Below are positions 63,950 through 64,000 of a DNA stretch of 64,000 nt, one piece after another. Every line of letters begins with the position of its first letter. The first letter of the stretch is position 1. Below the pieces are notes generated by a model that searched no databases, had not been told where the DNA came from, and saw only the letters and a program-made list of their open reading frames with translations. This stretch comes from Chakrabartia godavariana (GTDB lineage Bacteria; Pseudomonadota; Alphaproteobacteria; Sphingomonadales; Sphingomonadaceae): positions 248,001 through 312,000 of the forward strand of contig RKSN01000002.1 in NCBI GenBank assembly GCA_005518185.1, in the 5' to 3' direction. Made by a program: the position numbers and the translations under genes.

Positions 63950-64000
63950 CAAGATCACCCTGTTTCCCAAGAAATTGCCTTCGGATGATCCTTCATCTCG

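Overview
The window is a GC-rich, gene-dense stretch of core chromosome from an alphaproteobacterium, almost certainly a member of the Sphingomonadales. The evidence is six exported proteins ending in the PEPxxWA-type C-terminal sorting signal (VPEPAAWAMMLAGFG...), a CtrA response regulator, TonB-dependent receptor biology, a split methionine synthase under an ArsR-methyltransferase regulator, and the gene order rpmH-rnpA-yidD-yidC-engB. I see no insertion sequence, prophage, integron, CRISPR array or plasmid function. No gap between genes exceeds 300 bases; the longest are 7839-8096 and 56201-56461, both promoter regions. Repeats are limited to two REP-like doublets and duplicated PEP-CTERM tails.

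Layout. 1-7838 (minus): TonB receptor, TPR-sulfotransferase, MFS transporter, aldehyde dehydrogenase and a truncated enolase-superfamily enzyme, probably one uptake and catabolic unit. 8097-12213: purU, a LysR regulator, tRNA-Leu(CAA), a DUF805 protein and comM. 12306-16551: a ClpP-like exported protein, a small membrane protein, then rpmH-rnpA-yidD-yidC-engB, in which the only ordinary start codon for rnpA lies upstream of rpmH. 16599-21454: a GST, an orphan exported protein behind a perfect FNR-type box, a cupin, dapE, and a GGDEF/EAL protein with altered motifs. 21561-24033 (minus): timA-mltA-smr. 24214-27849: secB, murJ, a globin, trpS. 27939-30199: a DUF4136 lipoprotein and two PEP-CTERM genes.

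30263-35924 (minus) is a methionine operon: an ArsR-methyltransferase fusion of the SahR type, metF, metH homocysteine-binding half, metH cobalamin half. A palindromic operator precedes it and a REP doublet separates the two metH halves. 36130-36704 holds two small lipoproteins, one a predicted alanine zipper. 36795-38884 is groES-groEL under a perfect CIRCE element. 38944-43022 holds a MATE exporter, a REP doublet, a PPIase-HupE pair and a PEP-CTERM gene. 43238-51815 holds a small membrane protein, tRNA-Glu, recJ, a bifunctional penicillin-binding protein, a GT-C-like membrane protein, glpX, a small exported protein and hom. 52024-57157: a SleB-like hydrolase, uvrA and ctrA.

57275-61256 is a tightly coupled four-gene Anbu cluster: circularly permuted ATP-grasp, alpha-E protein, transglutaminase-like protease and Anbu proteasome-like peptidase. 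This is the most system-like locus in the window; its domain set is known but its substrate is not. 61315-63949 carries three tandem PEP-CTERM genes with unrelated bodies but nearly identical 3' ends and terminators, which suggests that tail cassettes are copied between genes.
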